In this document: piece by piece, positions 8,146 through 17,014 of the stretch
Numbering within the stretch: position 1 is the stretch's first letter
Layout of the letters: every line of letters begins with the position of its first letter
Assembly (NCBI GenBank): GCA_001567115.1
Contig: LMZT01000011.1
Coordinates: forward strand, 1-59,820
Length of the DNA stretch: 59,820 nucleotides
Direction: 5' to 3'
Origin: Candidatus Hinthialibacteria bacterium OLB16
GTDB taxonomy: Bacteria > Hinthialibacterota > Hinthialibacteria > OLB16
The notes under the pieces: model-generated
Seen by the model: only the letters and a program-made list of their open reading frames with translations
Told to the model about the DNA's origin: nothing
Databases searched by the model: none
Position numbers and translations under genes: made by a program

Positions 8146-9216
8146 TCACACACTTTTTGAATCCTCGGTCATCCTGACTTTCCCGATAATCGACCCTGCA
8201 ACCAGCACATCTCCCTCATACAGCGCCATTACCTGCCCGGGTGTCAAAGCTCGTTCCGGAGTGAGAAAACGCAGCCGCAGGGATTCTTCTCCAACCGATT
8301 CGATCCTGGCCGGGCTGCCAGGGTGGCGGTACCGCGGAAACGCACTCAAAACCTCTCCTTCACGAATTTCCCGGAACCGGTTTAACTCTCCGGCCTCTAC
8401 CTCATTGGCATACAGGCACTCTTCCGGGCCGATGACCACCTGATTCATGCCGGAATCCATCTGCACCACATAAAAAGGGCCTCCAGACAGCCCAATCCCT
8501 TTTCTCTGCCCGATGGTGTACCCCTCGATGCCATGGTGCTGGCCGACCTTTTCCCCTTCGATATTCACCAGATCTCCGGGAGCCCCCTCCCCGAGCGCTT
8601 TCCGGTAATCCAGATCATGCGCAAAGCAGAGTTCCTGGCTTTCTCCCTTGTCGGCAGTAGCCAACCCCATTCGCTCAGCTATTTGGCGCACTTCCGGTTT
8701 GGTCAGGTGCCCCAATGGGAAAACCAGGCGGGAGAGGACCTCTTTTCGAATCGAAGCGAGGAAATAGGTCTGGTCTTTGTTTCGATCCGCCCCCCGTTTG
8801 AGGTAGATCGATCCATTCTGCTCCTGAAGACTGGCATAATGGCCAGTGGCCACTTTCTCGAAACCCAGGGTTTCCGCCCAGTGGAGAACATGATCGAATT
8901 TCACCCACTGGTTGCAGCGGTAACAGGGATTGGGGGTGCGGCCACGGTGGTACTCTTCCGCGAAATTGGCCAGCACTGTCCGGGTGAACAGGTCTTTTTC
9001 ATTGAGCGAATAGTGTGGAATGCCGAGGAAATGGGCCACACAGCGCGCATCCTCCACATCCTGCAGCGAGCAGCATCCCCCCACCCGGCCCGAGTCCGCT
9101 GGGGCATCCGCCAGTCTCAAAGTGACCCCGGTGACTTCATGCCCCTGTTCCAGCAGCAGACCCGCCGCCACACTGCTGTCGACCCCTCCACTCATCATGA
9201 CCAGTATGCGTGCCAT
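8146..9216 (-). CDS. mnmA: tRNA-specific 2-thiouridylase MnmA
   Basis: MnmA activates uridine 34 of tRNA-Lys, -Glu and -Gln with ATP and inserts sulfur to give s2U. The PP-loop is S9-G-G-V-D-S-S15. The catalytic cysteines are C98 in NPCYRC and C197 in [21 protein letters not shown] and the C-terminal RYRHPGSPA block are also family-typical. Its 356 residues are the usual length. The gene is convergent with tRNA-Leu, and its stop codon lies only 5 bases from the tRNA CCA end. Start is ATG 9216, at an AT-rich divergent region shared with the next gene. Confidence 0.95.
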   Translation of the reverse strand: MARILVMMSGGVDSSVAAGLLLEQGHEVTGVTLRLADAPADSGRVGGCCSLQDVEDARCVAHFLGIPHYSLNEKDLFTRTVLANFAEEYHRGRTPNPCYRCNQWVKFDHVLHWAETLGFEKVATGHYASLQEQNGSIYLKRGADRNKDQTYFLASIRKEVLSRLVFPLGHLTKPEVRQIAERMGLATADKGESQELCFAHDLDYRKALGEGAPGDLVNIEGEKVGQHHGIEGYTIGQRKGIGLSGGPFYVVQMDSGMNQVVIGPEECLYANEVEAGELNRFREIREGEVLSAFPRYRHPGSPARIESVGEESLRLRFLTPERALTPGQVMALYEGDVLVAGSIIGKVRMTEDSKSV

Positions 9217-9264
9217 TTCATTATGGAGTATAACGCGGGAACCGAAATTATCAGCCGGAAGCTC

Positions 9265-9292
9265 TTGATATTTGTAATACCTTAATTAAGAT
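9265..9292 (+). promoter_or_regulatory. Candidate promoter in the mnmA/secreted-protein divergent region
   Basis: TTGATA (9265-9270) and TAAGAT (9287-9292) have a 16-base spacer in the most AT-rich stretch of this area. A second -10-like CATAAT lies at 9306-9311. Either would give a leader of some 70-90 bases to the gene at 9386. Confidence 0.4.
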
Positions 9293-9385
9293 TACTTAAA
9301 CGTTACATAATAAATATGTTAGGATCAATTCACCGAGTGGTGCTGCCGATAAATCAGGTGGGGTATAAACGGACGAAAGGAACCG

Positions 9386-11923
9386 ATGAGCGTGAAATTT
9401 ATCGAAAAATCTGCAGCCGGGAATAGAATCGGATGGATTGTGGGGTTTCTGCTTTTCCTTGGCCTGGCATCGGGAATCCGGGCAACCGGAGTCGAACCGA
9501 CTCCCACCCCACCTCCCTTTCGAGGTCCCTGCGCAAAGGTCATCGAGCTGAACATATCCTGCCTGAGCGCCATCGACAACATGACCGATACCCTGGATTT
9601 CATAGTCTGTGCTCCATTGCCGACGAACCCCCAGGCAGCCTGTGAGCCAGTCGTTGCTCAGCCGATTCTGACCTGCCGGATTCCCACTGGGGCAATCCAG
9701 GCCCCGGAATGCCATTTTTCAAGCCAGATTCTTGCTGGATTATTGATTGAATGCCTGAACAATGAAGGTTCCGGAAATATATTCGCACAGCTGCTGGGCG
9801 ATTCAGACCGGATCCGCATCGAAGCCAATTTCGAATTTGATCTGTGTATTTCCTCAACTGAATTTAAGAGCACCCCGCCACTCTCGCTCCCTCTCGGTCC
9901 GCAGTGTCCGCTGGTGAATCTGTGGGATGGAATCCCGGGAAATGAACACGGGAAACCCTCCAGTGGAATTTCCCTTCAAGTTTTCTCATCCGAGTGTGAG
10001 CCTTGTTCCCCCTGTGTGGAGACTTCCACCCTGACCATCGGTTGCACCGGGGGTGTGGTGCTGACCAACCGTCTCTTTACACTGTCTGCACTTCCAGTGG
10101 AGCCAAAAGGAAAGCCTCAGTGTGCACCGATCGCCTGCGAACAGGCTCTGGCCTCCTGCACTGTGGATTTTTCCAATCTCTTTCCTCCAGGGCCGGATAA
10201 GTCAGGAGAAATTACCTGCACTGACCTTCAGGAGTTCATTGTCGAGGAGCTGGCCGAATGTCTGGAACAGCATCTGGCCGGGCTGGTGTGCGCCGCCACA
10301 GGTGCTTCGGGACAGCTGATCCTGCGTTCCTCGGTGCCGCTGGCCTGGTGTGTGTGTGATGATGAGATAACGTCCTGCAGCAGGGGCTTCGGGCTTCCAC
10401 TCACGGAGGCCTGTTCGGTTGTCAACATCAGCGATGGAACCCCAGACAATGAAAGCGCGGAGTTCAATGATTGGCGTTCCGGCCTGGCGCTTTTCCTCGA
10501 GCGGGGCCCCTGTGAAAGTGAATCGCCAACCGCCACGCCCACTCTTGCCCCATCCGCAAGCCAGACTCCAACTCCAACCTTCACCCGGCAGGTGGCTGCA
10601 ACATCGACTCCCACACAACCCACTTCGCCTCCATCCACCCCGACCCGGACAGCCACTGCGCTGAATACTGCAAGTCCGACCGCGACTCAACCAGCACCTT
10701 TAACTGCCACACCCTCCCCAACTGTTACCCGGACTGAAACTGTGGCGCCCTCTCCAACTGCATCCCCGGTCGAGACCATGACCGGATGCGATAGTGGATA
10801 TTATCTGCTCGATTCGCTGGGAGCACGCCACCGTGCCGGCCATCCCCGAGTGATTGAAGGCACCCTGTTTTTCGGGAGTGATCTGGCCAGGGATATGGAG
10901 CTGGTGCAGCTTCAGAATCAGCCCGGCAGCCCCTCCGGAGGACTGGACCTGGTGGTCCTGGATGCCTTGGGTGGAGTGCGCTTTGTCACCCATCCGATCA
11001 ATATCCCTCAGGATTTCTTTTTCCCGATCGATTCCGAAACCGCCCCGCGAGGCCGTGCAGTGGATATCGAGGTCACCGGGGATGGATCCGGTTTGTGGGT
11101 CCTGACCGATTTTGGAGGAATTTACCGCGCTGGCTCTGCCAAACCGGCGCTTCAGGCAGGCCTGGTGCCCGGCACTGACCAGCAGGGCCTGTGGGGATTC
11201 GATATCCCTCTCGGACCGATGCGCGATCCCCGCATGGCCAATCCGGGAGGAGCCTCCCTGAGGGCTGTCTCACTCGTCGTTTTCGATATCGACAGCGACA
11301 ACCTCGCCGATGGGTATCTGGTGGTCGACAGCATGGGAGGACGGCGCATGATCAATCCGGATGGCAGCCTGGTCAGCCCTCTTCAGTTCGCCGCAGAACC
11401 ATTCGATAGCCCCTTGAGGCTGCTCAATCCTGCGGGCTATGTCTGGCCATTCTTTCCAGGGCTGGATATCGCACGGGACTGTGAGGCGCACACCAGCATG
11501 AAGGGTGTCGTCATCCTGGATGGATGGGGCGGGATTCACCCGGTTCCGGTGGATCGCCCCTCCAATCCGGTTTTCTTCGCCACCAACCGCAACCCTCAGG
11601 CCCCGGAGATGCTGCTGTCAACAGTCGGGCTGCCCTACATCACCACTGGGTTCGATGATCCCGCAACTCCCACGGATGAAGCCGATCCAGCTCTGTTCGG
11701 ATCGGATGCTGTCTCGATTTTCAAAGACTTTGAATTCTGCCGTGCCGGACAGCAGGGATGTTACGTCATGGATCGCTTCGGCGGAGTCTTTGCCCTGGGT
11801 GCATCGCGCGCCGCTCCGGATATGTTGCAGCCACCTTTCGCGGGCGCCCCTTATTTCTTCCCTTCGCCAATCGCGGAGGATCTGGAAACTCTCTCCACAG
11901 ACCAGAAAGAGTTTTCAAAATAG
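9386..11923 (+). CDS. Secreted Cys-rich protein with Thr/Pro linker and repeated D-x-x-G-G motifs (function unknown)
   Basis: I do not recognise a named family for this 845-residue protein. It has a Sec-type signal (basic start, hydrophobic WIVGFLLFLGLASGIRATG, about 16-35). Residues 45-370 contain two related Cys-rich halves of about 170 residues. Each starts with a motif like (I/L)x(I/L)xC and ends near DG(I/T)P(G/D)NE. A Ser/Thr/Pro linker (about 378-465) follows. The C-terminal part has at least six repeats of a hydrophobic-D-x-x-G-G motif: LLDSLGARHRAG, VVLDALGGVRFV, VLTDFGGIYRAG, LVVDSMGGRRMI, VILDGWGGIHPV and YVMDRFGGVFALG. These look like blades of a beta-propeller. AGGA sits about 8 bases before ATG 9386. 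It is probably exported and surface-bound or secreted. Confidence 0.7.
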   Translation: MSVKFIEKSAAGNRIGWIVGFLLFLGLASGIRATGVEPTPTPPPFRGPCAKVIELNISCLSAIDNMTDTLDFIVCAPLPTNPQAACEPVVAQPILTCRIPTGAIQAPECHFSSQILAGLLIECLNNEGSGNIFAQLLGDSDRIRIEANFEFDLCISSTEFKSTPPLSLPLGPQCPLVNLWDGIPGNEHGKPSSGISLQVFSSECEPCSPCVETSTLTIGCTGGVVLTNRLFTLSALPVEPKGKPQCAPIACEQALASCTVDFSNLFPPGPDKSGEITCTDLQEFIVEELAECLEQHLAGLVCAATGASGQLILRSSVPLAWCVCDDEITSCSRGFGLPLTEACSVVNISDGTPDNESAEFNDWRSGLALFLERGPCESESPTATPTLAPSASQTPTPTFTRQVAATSTPTQPTSPPSTPTRTATALNTASPTATQPAPLTATPSPTVTRTETVAPSPTASPVETMTGCDSGYYLLDSLGARHRAGHPRVIEGTLFFGSDLARDMELVQLQNQPGSPSGGLDLVVLDALGGVRFVTHPINIPQDFFFPIDSETAPRGRAVDIEVTGDGSGLWVLTDFGGIYRAGSAKPALQAGLVPGTDQQGLWGFDIPLGPMRDPRMANPGGASLRAVSLVVFDIDSDNLADGYLVVDSMGGRRMINPDGSLVSPLQFAAEPFDSPLRLLNPAGYVWPFFPGLDIARDCEAHTSMKGVVILDGWGGIHPVPVDRPSNPVFFATNRNPQAPEMLLSTVGLPYITTGFDDPATPTDEADPALFGSDAVSIFKDFEFCRAGQQGCYVMDRFGGVFALGASRAAPDMLQPPFAGAPYFFPSPIAEDLETLSTDQKEFSK

Positions 11924-11985
11924 CGGGGATTACATACACCTCCCTGCTACCGGTTTGAGACAGGAGCCTTATAATCGGTCCCACT

Positions 11986-13056
11986 ATGGACTGGCGCCGG
12001 ATGATCCTTTGCGGCTGGCTTGGCCTTGCACTCCTGGTGGCTGCAGGTTGCGGGGGTTTCGAGGATGAGAGAGGGCTGACTCCGCTCGGCATCGAGAAAA
12101 AGATCATCCTCTATTCACCTCATGGAAAAGAGATCCTGACCGAATTCAAAACAGAATTCGAAAAAGCCTGGCCGGGAACCACTGTCGAGTACCTGTACAT
12201 TTCCTCACAGCAATGCCTGGAGCGCATCCGCAATGAGAAGCGCAGCCCCATGGCGGATATCTGGTGGGGAGCCGGACACCCCACCTTCATGACCGCGGCG
12301 GAGGAAGGGCTTCTTGAAGCCTTCCGTCCCTCCTGGGCAGATAAAGCGGACCCGGGCCAGCATGACCCGAAAGATCTCTGGTATGCCACCTTCCTTTCAC
12401 CCGAAATCATTTTCTACAACCGTGATCTGGTTGCCCCCGAAGAGGCCCCGAAAGACTGGAAGGATCTTGCCGACCCACGCTGGAAAGGGAAAATCCTGCT
12501 GCGTTACCCGATCCCATCCGACACGATGCGGGCAATCTTCTTTGGCATGATCCATCAGTCCATCCTGGCTCATGGCAATGAGAATTCCGCCTTTGAATGG
12601 ATGCGCGCTCTTCATGGCAACACCCGGGAATATCTCTCGGGCGGGGAACTGCTCTTTCGCAAGATGGCTCAACGTGTCGGTTCCATCAGTGTCTGGACTC
12701 TCTCTGACATCAAACTGCAGGCCAGCCGTTATCAGTACCCCTTCGAAACCGTCTTTCCTGAAAGCGGCTGCCCGGTGCTGCTGGATGGCATTGCCCTTCT
12801 CAAAGGCGCACCCCACCCCAAAGCCGCGCAGGCGCTGTATGAGTTTGTGACCTCCTCCACCAGCGCGATCCGCCTGGCCGGGACCCCCTATTACCGGATC
12901 CCCACACGGACCGACCTCCCTCATGAATCCCTGCCGGATTGGATGCACGACCTCCGTTCACACTCGATGACACTCGATTGGAATCTTTACCGGTCACGAA
13001 TGAATGACTGGATGCACCGTTGGGAACAGGAAATCCGGGGGCAGGCGGCTGAATAA
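11986..13056 (+). CDS. Extracellular solute-binding lipoprotein (iron/thiamine/polyamine-type, SBP_bac family)
   Basis: The 356-residue protein has a lipobox LVAAGC with modified Cys22. The mature part begins KIILYSPHGKEILTEFKTEFEK, the opening of class II periplasmic binding proteins for ferric iron or similar ligands. Other matches are ADIWWGAG, LADPRWKGKILL and GIALLKGAPHPKAAQALYEF. No permease or ATPase gene lies nearby. Instead a histidine kinase begins 2 bases after its stop, so its role may be to present a ligand signal rather than to feed a transporter. The ligand is not predictable from the sequence. Confidence 0.8.
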   Translation: MDWRRMILCGWLGLALLVAAGCGGFEDERGLTPLGIEKKIILYSPHGKEILTEFKTEFEKAWPGTTVEYLYISSQQCLERIRNEKRSPMADIWWGAGHPTFMTAAEEGLLEAFRPSWADKADPGQHDPKDLWYATFLSPEIIFYNRDLVAPEEAPKDWKDLADPRWKGKILLRYPIPSDTMRAIFFGMIHQSILAHGNENSAFEWMRALHGNTREYLSGGELLFRKMAQRVGSISVWTLSDIKLQASRYQYPFETVFPESGCPVLLDGIALLKGAPHPKAAQALYEFVTSSTSAIRLAGTPYYRIPTRTDLPHESLPDWMHDLRSHSMTLDWNLYRSRMNDWMHRWEQEIRGQAAE

Positions 13057-13058
13057 CC

Positions 13059-14570
13059 ATGAGAGATCTTTCTTCGGCGACTTTCCTTTTATCCTCACTG
13101 CATGATCCCATCATTGAACTGGACCGTGATGGCGTGATCCTGTGGGCCAATCCGGCTGCCGAGCTGCTGCTGGGAGATGGAACCCCCCTGGCCGATGAGT
13201 TCCTCGTGTCTTTTGTGGCCCGTTCCAGAGATGGTGAAGAATTGCTCTCCGAGCTGGGGAAGGTGGAAGAAGGGGAATTTATCTGCGACCTGGACATGAA
13301 AAATCGGGATGGTTTCGAGATCCCGGTCGAAATGAGCCTGTTCAAAGAAACCCACTGGCCCACCTTTCTGGTGGTGCTGCACCCGGGGAGTGATGAGGCT
13401 CATTCCACCGAGCGCCTGGCAGTCCAGGCCCTTCATCTCACCACACGGCTCTCTGCGGTTCAGCAGAAAGTCCATGAATTGAGCGCAGAACTGCTTGACA
13501 AAACCATTCAGCTCTCCGAGGCCAAGAACCGCATGGAAGCAGTCCTGGCTAGCATGGGGGAGGGGCTGCTGGTCATTGACTCATTGGGTGTTGTGGCCCA
13601 GATCAATCAGTCCGCCTGTCGTATCCTCGAGATCGAAGCCGGCCAGATCACTGGGAAAAATATCGAGGAGAGCTCTCCCGGAACCAGGCTCTTCCTTCTG
13701 GCGCGGCATCTGACCCGGCGGGAAACCCCGCAGCCGGGTGGCCAGATCGACCCGCAACGCATCGACCTTCAGGAGAAGGTGGTCGAGGTCTCCATCGCCC
13801 CGATCCAGGAACGAGAAGGGCTCTCCGGTGAAGGCGGGATTGTCATGAACCTTCGCGATGTCACACGCCAGGCCGAACTGGACCGCCTCAAGACCGACCT
13901 GATATCGATCGTCTCCCATGAGATCCGTTCCCCTCTCAGCAACATGATGGGCTATATCGACCTGGTCCTGTCCGACCCATCGCATACCCTTCCGGAAGAA
14001 AACGCCGAATTTCTGCGGGTGGCCCATCGGAATGGAGCACGATTGGCCCATCTGGTCGATGACATGCTCGATCTCTCGCGCCTGGATGCCGGAAAAATTG
14101 AGATGGACATCACCGCAGTGGACCTGGAATACCTGATAAACTTCTCTTTGCTGTCCTTCCGGAACGAAGCGGATTCAAAAAAGATTAAGCTTTCCAAAGA
14201 GGTTCAGGGGCATCCGCAGGCCGCTGGTGATAATGACCGCCTCCAGCAGGTGCTCAACAACCTGCTCAGCAATGCCATCAAATATACCCGCGATGGCGGA
14301 GAGGTTGTTGTCTCTGCTGTGGAAGCCGGTGAAACAGTCTCTCTGTCTGTTGCAGACACGGGAATCGGTCTCAAGCCGGAAGATCTGGCACGCCTGTTCC
14401 AGCGCTTCTTCCGGGTGAGAAATGAAGATACACGCAAGATCTCCGGGACAGGTCTGGGGCTTTCAATCTCCAAATCGATTGTGGATGCGCATGGGGGCCG
14501 TCTGACAGTCACCAGCGAATACGGAAAAGGGACCACTTTTACTGTGATCCTTCCCACCTGGCGCACCTGA
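13059..14570 (+). CDS. PAS-domain sensor histidine kinase, soluble
   Basis: The 503-residue protein has two PAS-like modules: about 10-115 (DPIIELDRDGVILWANPAAELLLG) and about 160-270 (MGEGLLVIDSLGVVAQINQSA). They are joined by a coiled coil. HisKA follows with the phospho-acceptor His287 in SIVSHEIRSPLSN. The HATPase_c domain has the N box NNLLSNAIKY, G1 VADTGIGL, F box LFQRFFRV and G2 GTGLGLSISKSIV. No transmembrane helix is visible, so it should be cytoplasmic. The start ATG is 2 bases after the binding-protein stop. No response regulator is nearby. A cytoplasmic kinase cannot touch a periplasmic protein directly, so the link between the two, if real, needs a third component. Confidence 0.9.
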   Translation: MRDLSSATFLLSSLHDPIIELDRDGVILWANPAAELLLGDGTPLADEFLVSFVARSRDGEELLSELGKVEEGEFICDLDMKNRDGFEIPVEMSLFKETHWPTFLVVLHPGSDEAHSTERLAVQALHLTTRLSAVQQKVHELSAELLDKTIQLSEAKNRMEAVLASMGEGLLVIDSLGVVAQINQSACRILEIEAGQITGKNIEESSPGTRLFLLARHLTRRETPQPGGQIDPQRIDLQEKVVEVSIAPIQEREGLSGEGGIVMNLRDVTRQAELDRLKTDLISIVSHEIRSPLSNMMGYIDLVLSDPSHTLPEENAEFLRVAHRNGARLAHLVDDMLDLSRLDAGKIEMDITAVDLEYLINFSLLSFRNEADSKKIKLSKEVQGHPQAAGDNDRLQQVLNNLLSNAIKYTRDGGEVVVSAVEAGETVSLSVADTGIGLKPEDLARLFQRFFRVRNEDTRKISGTGLGLSISKSIVDAHGGRLTVTSEYGKGTTFTVILPTWRT

Positions 14571-14577
14571 TCGAATC

Positions 14578-15711
14578 ATGCTGATCATTCCCATCGCCTC
14601 GGAAACTCCTCTTCAGAAAGTTCCCCACATCACCTATTGCCTGTTGGTGCTGCTGGCTGCTGTCTGGGGTGTCGTTGCGTACCTCGCGCTCGCAGAATGG
14701 AAAGAGCATATCGAGGAGGGCCACTTTCACTCGATTCTGGCAACCTATGGATATGTGGATACCCTGCGACTCCCCTGGACTTACCTGACCAGCTCGCTGG
14801 TTCACCTGAGCCCGTTTCATCTCATTGGCAACATGCTGTTCATCTGGATGTTCGGCTGTTTTGCCGAGGAGATTCTGGGAAAGCGTTTTTTTCTGCTGCT
14901 TCTTCTGGGAGGTGCCATCTGCGGCGACCTGGCATTTTCTGCGGGCCTGGCTCTTTCCAGCGACCCCTCAGGGAAGACCCTGCCGCTCATCGGCGCATCG
15001 GACATCGTGACCGCGATTTTCGGGGCCACCTTAATCCTTCGGCCCGATCTGGAGTTCAAGTTCCTGTTCTTCATGCTGCTGTATTTCCGGCCCATCACCC
15101 ATACCTGGACCATGCCTGCCTGGATGTATATCCCCGCCTGGGTTTTTCTGGATCTGCTCGGGCTTTATTTTTCCGGAGCATCGGCTGAAATCGCCCATAC
15201 CGCTCATGCTGGTGGTCTGATCTGGGGATTGGCTTTCGGAGCCTGCTCGCGCTTCCTGCCCGGAATCAGCAATTTGCGAAAAAAAGATGCGGATTTTCAG
15301 GAAGAGCCTGCCGGCCTCGATCCCGAAAAAGAAAAGGAAACCTTCGAAATAGCCCTTGCCGGAAAGGCCTGGAAGGCAGCCTATGAAATATACCGGCGCA
15401 TGATCCGGGAAAAGCGCCCCCTGCAAGTCCCTGTCGGCCAGGTCATGACCCTCGCAGACCAGCTGACCCACGAAGGCGATTCCTATCGAGCCGCTTTCCT
15501 CTACCGCCAGGTGTATTCGTCCGCCGAAGACCGCGATGTACGCCTGGAGGCCGCTTTGCGCCTGGTTCACCACCTCCTCCAGAGGGAAAATGACATCCAG
15601 GCCGCCAAACAGCTTCTCAGATCCCTCCATCAGGGGTATAAGGATCATCTGCGTTATCCTGAAGTTCTGGAGCTGATCCGGCAGGTCAAACAGGCTGATC
15701 AAACCCACTGA
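14578..15711 (+). CDS. Rhomboid-family intramembrane serine protease with variant GASD motif and C-terminal helical domain
   Basis: Rhomboids cleave substrate helices within the membrane through a Ser-His dyad. This protein (377 residues) has the family's HLIGNMLFIWMFG segment. It also has a candidate Ser141 in LIGASDIV and His210 in AHTAHAGG, each in a hydrophobic helix. The usual motif is G-x-S-G; here the second glycine is Asp. Ser and His are both kept, so activity is possible but not certain. After the six-helix part, residues 240-377 form a charged helical region with TPR-like spacing, perhaps for protein contacts. It starts 7 bases after the kinase stop. Confidence 0.8.
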   Translation: MLIIPIASETPLQKVPHITYCLLVLLAAVWGVVAYLALAEWKEHIEEGHFHSILATYGYVDTLRLPWTYLTSSLVHLSPFHLIGNMLFIWMFGCFAEEILGKRFFLLLLLGGAICGDLAFSAGLALSSDPSGKTLPLIGASDIVTAIFGATLILRPDLEFKFLFFMLLYFRPITHTWTMPAWMYIPAWVFLDLLGLYFSGASAEIAHTAHAGGLIWGLAFGACSRFLPGISNLRKKDADFQEEPAGLDPEKEKETFEIALAGKAWKAAYEIYRRMIREKRPLQVPVGQVMTLADQLTHEGDSYRAAFLYRQVYSSAEDRDVRLEAALRLVHHLLQRENDIQAAKQLLRSLHQGYKDHLRYPEVLELIRQVKQADQTH

Positions 15712-15722
15712 GGTGTTTTCGA

Positions 15723-16850
15723 ATGCGAATCGTTTTTATCGGACATAGCGGGGAGCAATACCCTCATACCCGGGTGCGTTGCTATGGATTTGCCAAAGCC
15801 CTCAAGGAGCGTGGATTCGACACCCGGGTGTTGTCCTTCAAAGACCACCTCGCCGATCACCTGCGTGAGGAGGACATGTATGCCCACCTGCGTGACCGTG
15901 AGAAAATGAAACTGGTCCTGAGAGGAGCCTGGAAACTCCTGTGCGAACCGGCAGACCTCTTTTACATCCAGAAGGTGCACTTCCATACCGCCTCCCCCTA
16001 CCTGCTGCACCGCATCCTTCGGCGCAAATATGTCCTCGATTACGATGATTATGATGTCCCGCTCTCCAATTTCTTCAATCGCGGACGCTGGAACCGGCTT
16101 CTCTTCGGTTCACACAAGTGGGATGCCATCACGGAAAAGGTGGCCAGAAATGCCATCGGGACAGTGGTCAGCAGCCATGCCCTCGAAGAGTACATGGCAC
16201 CGCTCAACTCCCGGGTGGCCCGGATCGAAACCGGAGTCGATGCCCATGATTTCCGCCCTCCCCGTGAAGAACGCCCTGCGGATGCCCCTTTGACTTTCCT
16301 CTGGAATGGCATTGTCTGGGGGGATGAGATCTTCCGTTGTGTGGTGATGGCCATCCAGGCCTTTGAACTGGTCTCACGGGAGTTTCCCCACAGCCGCCTT
16401 CTCATCGTGGGGGGAGGCTTTCAATGGCAGCGGCTGATCGATTTTTCCAAGCAGCATTATGACCATGTTCCTTTGATCTTCCAGGGATGGTACCCCCCCC
16501 AGGCCATGCCGAGTGTCCTGCGTGAAACGGATATCGGCATCCTCCCCTTCGCGCTGGACAATGAATGGGTGCGCAGCAAATCCCCCACCAAGCTGTTTGA
16601 ATATATGGCAGCTGGCCTGGCTGTGGTGGCCAGCGATATCGGTGAGGTCGGCCATGTCATTCAATCCGGCCAGAATGGGATTCTGGTGAAAGACCAGGAA
16701 AGCATGACTGAAGCGATGCTGGCTCTGGCGCGCAGCCGGGAATACCGCCAGACCATTTCAGCCAATGCCCGCCAGACGATTCTGGACCGGTACAGCATGG
16801 AGAAACTCGGTGACCGGCTGGCCGAATTCATGAAAACACTCCCGGTGTAA
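15723..16850 (+). CDS. GT4-type glycosyltransferase
   Basis: The 375-residue protein opens with MRIVFIGHSGEQYPHTRVRC, the nucleotide-sugar Rossmann start of GT-B enzymes. The C-terminal half has the donor-site sequence IGILPFALDNEWVRSKSPTKLFEYMAAGLAVVASDIGE, typical of GT4. The E-x7-E equivalent lies around residues 290-298. No signal peptide or membrane helix is present, so it acts in the cytoplasm, presumably on a lipid-linked or LPS glycan. It begins 11 bases after the rhomboid stop. Sugar and acceptor are unknown. Confidence 0.85.
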   Translation: MRIVFIGHSGEQYPHTRVRCYGFAKALKERGFDTRVLSFKDHLADHLREEDMYAHLRDREKMKLVLRGAWKLLCEPADLFYIQKVHFHTASPYLLHRILRRKYVLDYDDYDVPLSNFFNRGRWNRLLFGSHKWDAITEKVARNAIGTVVSSHALEEYMAPLNSRVARIETGVDAHDFRPPREERPADAPLTFLWNGIVWGDEIFRCVVMAIQAFELVSREFPHSRLLIVGGGFQWQRLIDFSKQHYDHVPLIFQGWYPPQAMPSVLRETDIGILPFALDNEWVRSKSPTKLFEYMAAGLAVVASDIGEVGHVIQSGQNGILVKDQESMTEAMLALARSREYRQTISANARQTILDRYSMEKLGDRLAEFMKTLPV

Positions 16851-17014
16851 CCGGCGGCAGTTTGAACGCTGATCCCTGATTTACCTGTGGAAACCTGGTT
16901 GGGCATTTTCGATCTGGGATCGAGGCTCATCGATCGCCATGGCTCTCCCCTTGCTAGTTGATTGATCTTTTGTACCCTTCCTTCCATGACTGTTTGAGAA
17001 AGGCCGCTGTAAAA

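Noticed and set aside
8533-9285. A 250-codon frame antisense to mnmA
   Set aside because: MnmA is conserved along the whole length, and the antisense frame has no recognisable domain.
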